From MGR-bin208 sp043780275 (GTDB lineage Bacteria > Bacteroidota > Bacteroidia > Chitinophagales > Chitinophagaceae), in the NCBI GenBank assembly GCA_043780275.1, contig JAYWCV010000034.1, forward strand, positions 1-26,074: 26,074 nt of DNA. Reading direction: 5' to 3'. Shown one piece after another: positions 23,742 to 26,074 of this stretch (positions within the stretch are counted from its first letter, which is position 1; each line of letters begins with the position of its first letter). The notes beneath the pieces are model-generated. The model had not been told where the DNA came from. It searched no databases and saw nothing but the letters and a program-made list of their open reading frames with translations. A program made the translations under genes and the position numbers.

Positions 23742-25319
23742 ATGAAACTGAAGAATCTGCTTACGCCTGTTTTTATTTTAGTATGTCAAATATGTTTTGC
23801 CCAACAATACGATCTCATTATCCGTAACGGAAATATTTATGACGGCCATGGAAATAAATCGTTCAGGGCAGATATTGCTGTAAAAGATCAAAAAACTATT
23901 ACTATTGGAAACCTATCAAATGCAACTGCCAAACGAATCATTGATGCCTCGGGACTTGCTGTGGCACCGGGTTTTATAGATCTGCATACACATATAGAGT
24001 CGATACATGAAACACCAGATGCAGAAAGTCATGTACGGCAGGGAATTACATTAGCCTTGGGTGGCCCCGATGGTTCTTGCCCCTGGCCATTTGGAAAATA
24101 CCTGGATGACTTAAGTGAAAAACCGCTTGGATTAAATGTTGCTTTTTTAACCGGGCACAATAGCATTCGTAAAAATGTAATGGGTCTTGACAACCGTGCA
24201 CCAACAGCAGCGGAACTGGAACAAATGAAAAAACAAGTGGTACTTGCTATGCAGGAAGGAGCTTTTGGAATTTCAACCGGATTAAAATATTTGCCCGGAA
24301 CTTTTTCTGAAGTAAGTGAAGTGATTGCATTATCAAAAGTGGCTTCATTGTATGGCGGTTTTTATACTTCCCATTTGCGAGAAGAAGGATTGGGTTTATT
24401 AGATGCGGTCAATGAAGCGATACTTATAGGAAGGGAAGCGAATATTCCCATTGTATTAACGCATCATAAAGTAGTGGGTAAACCTTCGTGGGGATCCAGT
24501 GTAAAAACGTTGGCAATGGTTGACTCGGCAAACAAAGCTGGTTTGGATATCCAGATAGATCAATATCCATACACGGCCAGCTATACCGGCATCTCCATAT
24601 TAATTCCTTCATGGGCACTGGCTGGTGGAAATAAAAATTTTAAAGAAAGAATTGCCAATCCTGTTTTATATGACAGCATTAAAAAAGAAATTATTTATAA
24701 TATCATGACCGATCGTGGGGCAGGAGATATAAACCGGGTTCAATTCAGCAAAGTGGACTGGATGAAAGAACTGGAAGGCAAGACATTGGCCGATTGGTGT
24801 GCCATGAGAAAACTGGAACCCAGTCCTGAAAACGGAGCTGACCTGGTGATTGAAGCAGAATCGAATGGCGGTTCGGGAATGATCTTTCATGCAATGGAAG
24901 ATGCCGATGTAGACAGGATTATGAAACATCCGAAAACCATGATTGCTTCTGATGGAAGATTGTCACAACCAGGCAATGGCCATCCGCATCCCCGAGCTTA
25001 TGGTACCTTTCCAAGAGTTTTGGGCCATTATGTTCGAGATCGAAAAGTTCTAACATTAGAAGAAGCCATTCATAAAATGACTCAACTACCGGCCATGCGT
25101 ATGGGATTAAAAGACAGAGGTGTAATTGCAAAAAATAATTATGCCGACATCGTTATATTTAATACGGATACTGTAAAAGATAAATCCACATTTGAAGAAC
25201 CGCATCAATATCCCGAAGGCATTCTTTTTGTAATTGTAAATGGAGTGATCACCATTGATCAGGGAATCTTTACAACAAACCGTGCAGGGAAAGTTTTATA
25301 CGGCCCTGCAAAAAAATAA
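23742..25319 (+). CDS. Exported D-aminoacylase-like amidohydrolase
   Basis: 525-residue amidohydrolase-superfamily enzyme, related to N-acyl-D-amino-acid deacylases, with a signal peptide (first 21 residues, QICFAQ). Seen: a small beta domain at both ends (YDLIIRNGNIYDG and YADIVIFN), metal ligands H82 and H84 in DLHTH, GISTGLKYLPG (176-186), H211 in SHLREE, H241-H242 in THHK, catalytic D404 in ASDG, and HPHPRAYGTFPRVL (414-427). In classical D-aminoacylases a Cys in a GNCG motif bridges the metals; the aligned place here reads GGPDGS (107-112) with a Cys one residue later at 113. The reaction is likely hydrolysis of an N-acyl or peptide-like bond of an amino acid, perhaps D-configured. It is followed after 29 bases by a serine hydrolase gene, likely the same operon. 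Confidence 0.87.
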   Translation: MKLKNLLTPVFILVCQICFAQQYDLIIRNGNIYDGHGNKSFRADIAVKDQKTITIGNLSNATAKRIIDASGLAVAPGFIDLHTHIESIHETPDAESHVRQGITLALGGPDGSCPWPFGKYLDDLSEKPLGLNVAFLTGHNSIRKNVMGLDNRAPTAAELEQMKKQVVLAMQEGAFGISTGLKYLPGTFSEVSEVIALSKVASLYGGFYTSHLREEGLGLLDAVNEAILIGREANIPIVLTHHKVVGKPSWGSSVKTLAMVDSANKAGLDIQIDQYPYTASYTGISILIPSWALAGGNKNFKERIANPVLYDSIKKEIIYNIMTDRGAGDINRVQFSKVDWMKELEGKTLADWCAMRKLEPSPENGADLVIEAESNGGSGMIFHAMEDADVDRIMKHPKTMIASDGRLSQPGNGHPHPRAYGTFPRVLGHYVRDRKVLTLEEAIHKMTQLPAMRMGLKDRGVIAKNNYADIVIFNTDTVKDKSTFEEPHQYPEGILFVIVNGVITIDQGIFTTNRAGKVLYGPAKK

Positions 25320-25348
25320 TATCAGTAAACAGTTTAAAAAAACGATTC

Positions 25349-26074
25349 ATGAAACCATTCAGATTTTTCTTTCTTATTTTTTTGTTGCCTGCCATATTAA
25401 ATGCACAGGTAGACAGTACCGACATGATTGTTAATACAATGATGAAAAAACAAAAAGTGGTAGGTCTTTCTCTAGCTGTAATTAAAAATGGAAAAGCAAT
25501 TATTAATAAAGGATATGGTTTGGCCAATGTAGAGTTGAATGTTCCAGTAAGTGCTGAAACTGTTATCAGGCTTGGGTCTGTGAGCAAGCAGTTTTTTCCG
25601 GTAGCCATCATGAAATTGCAGGAAGAAGGAAAGCTGAATATAGAAGATCCCGTTCTTAAATTTTTTCCGGATGCTCCGGAAACATGGAGGCCTATTCAGA
25701 TTAAACATCTGATGTCGCATTCATCGGGATTAAAAAGGGAAAGTCCGGCATACGACAATTTTAAAATGACTAGTGATTTGGATATCATCAAAGCGGCATA
25801 TCCACTAGCACTTGATTTTAAAACCGGAGAAAAATACCAGTACTGCAACCTGGGTTATTATATGCTGGCACAAATCATCACACAAACAAGTGGTATGAGC
25901 TGGGATAAATATATTCACGAAAAAATATTCATTCCATCTGGTATGACTAACAGTCATATGACAGAATTCTATCCCATCATTCCTAACCGGGCCAGTGGGT
26001 ATATGCACAGAAAAGATATATTGGTGAATGCCACTGCCATGTTTGCTGTGAGGCCCAGTGGTGGGTTTCTTTCC
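25349..26074 (+). CDS. Serine beta-lactamase-family hydrolase, 3' end outside window
   Basis: The first 242 residues of an exported serine hydrolase of the class C beta-lactamase/DD-peptidase/esterase group (PF00144 type). The signal peptide is the first 19 residues (ILNA/Q). Catalytic Ser77 and Lys80 lie in GSVSKQF; the tyrosine motif YCN is at 165-167 (YCNLGYYMLAQII); MSHSSGL is the usual helper loop. The third motif (HxG or KTG-like) is beyond the window. Such proteins act as D-aminopeptidases, esterases or peptidoglycan-editing enzymes more often than as true beta-lactamases. Its position after a D-aminoacylase-like gene favours a role on D-amino-acid-containing substrates, an inference only. 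ATG 25349 is fixed by the signal peptide. Confidence 0.88.
   Translation, partial: MKPFRFFFLIFLLPAILNAQVDSTDMIVNTMMKKQKVVGLSLAVIKNGKAIINKGYGLANVELNVPVSAETVIRLGSVSKQFFPVAIMKLQEEGKLNIEDPVLKFFPDAPETWRPIQIKHLMSHSSGLKRESPAYDNFKMTSDLDIIKAAYPLALDFKTGEKYQYCNLGYYMLAQIITQTSGMSWDKYIHEKIFIPSGMTNSHMTEFYPIIPNRASGYMHRKDILVNATAMFAVRPSGGFLS

Noticed and set aside
25349..26074. Antibiotic-resistance beta-lactamase
   Set aside because: The SVSK and YCN motifs show the serine hydrolase family only; its length, context and lack of the third motif in view do not support a resistance role.

Overview
The window looks like chromosomal DNA of a Bacteroidota bacterium, probably a member of the Chitinophagaceae/Chitinophagales. 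The grounds are low G+C, a SusC/SusD outer-membrane pair, many secreted hydrolases and short lipoprotein signal peptides (Cys-Asn-Lys-Lys and similar), Bacteroidota-type -7 promoter elements (TAnnTTTG) and almost no Shine-Dalgarno sequences. The genus is inference. No rRNA, tRNA, CRISPR array, integrase or transposase was seen, and no gene-free stretch exceeds 300 bases.

Layout. Bases 2-5802 (+) hold the 3' part of a Zn-dependent allantoate/N-carbamoyl-amino-acid hydrolase, a DUF885 metallopeptidase-like lipoprotein, a small lipocalin-like lipoprotein, an AAA/DUF4143 ATPase with a palindrome at its promoter, and an exported agmatine-deiminase-family lipoprotein. Bases 5836-9861 form the most unusual block: two neighbouring paralogs made of TPR repeats plus a strongly conserved three-helix membrane domain (one intact, one split at a G7 tract), a DUF6922/AbiEii-type toxin-antitoxin-like pair, and two decayed copies of the paralogs' 3' end on either side. 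Bases 10016-15779 (+) hold a DbpA-type DEAD-box helicase, an S9 prolyl-oligopeptidase-like peptidase, an alpha/beta-hydrolase (esterase type) and a C4-dicarboxylate transporter close to DctA. Strong hairpin terminators follow the S9 peptidase and dctA.

Bases 15859-23566 (-) run as M20 peptidase, alpha/beta hydrolase, SusC, SusD and a small SusD-associated lipoprotein. Divergent from them (23742-26074, +) are a D-aminoacylase-like amidohydrolase and a serine beta-lactamase-family hydrolase cut by the window end. This resembles a polysaccharide-utilisation locus in form but contains peptidases and deacylases instead of glycosidases. The inferred role is uptake and breakdown of peptides or N-acylated (possibly D-) amino acids, with the organic acids produced possibly taken up by DctA.

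Structures not explained by ordinary annotation: (a) 3'-end fragments of genes repeated beyond a neighbouring gene or cassette, seen independently at the DUF885 gene and at the toxin-antitoxin pair; (b) the homopolymer frameshift in the second TPR/membrane paralog; (c) several dyad-symmetric sites at promoters.
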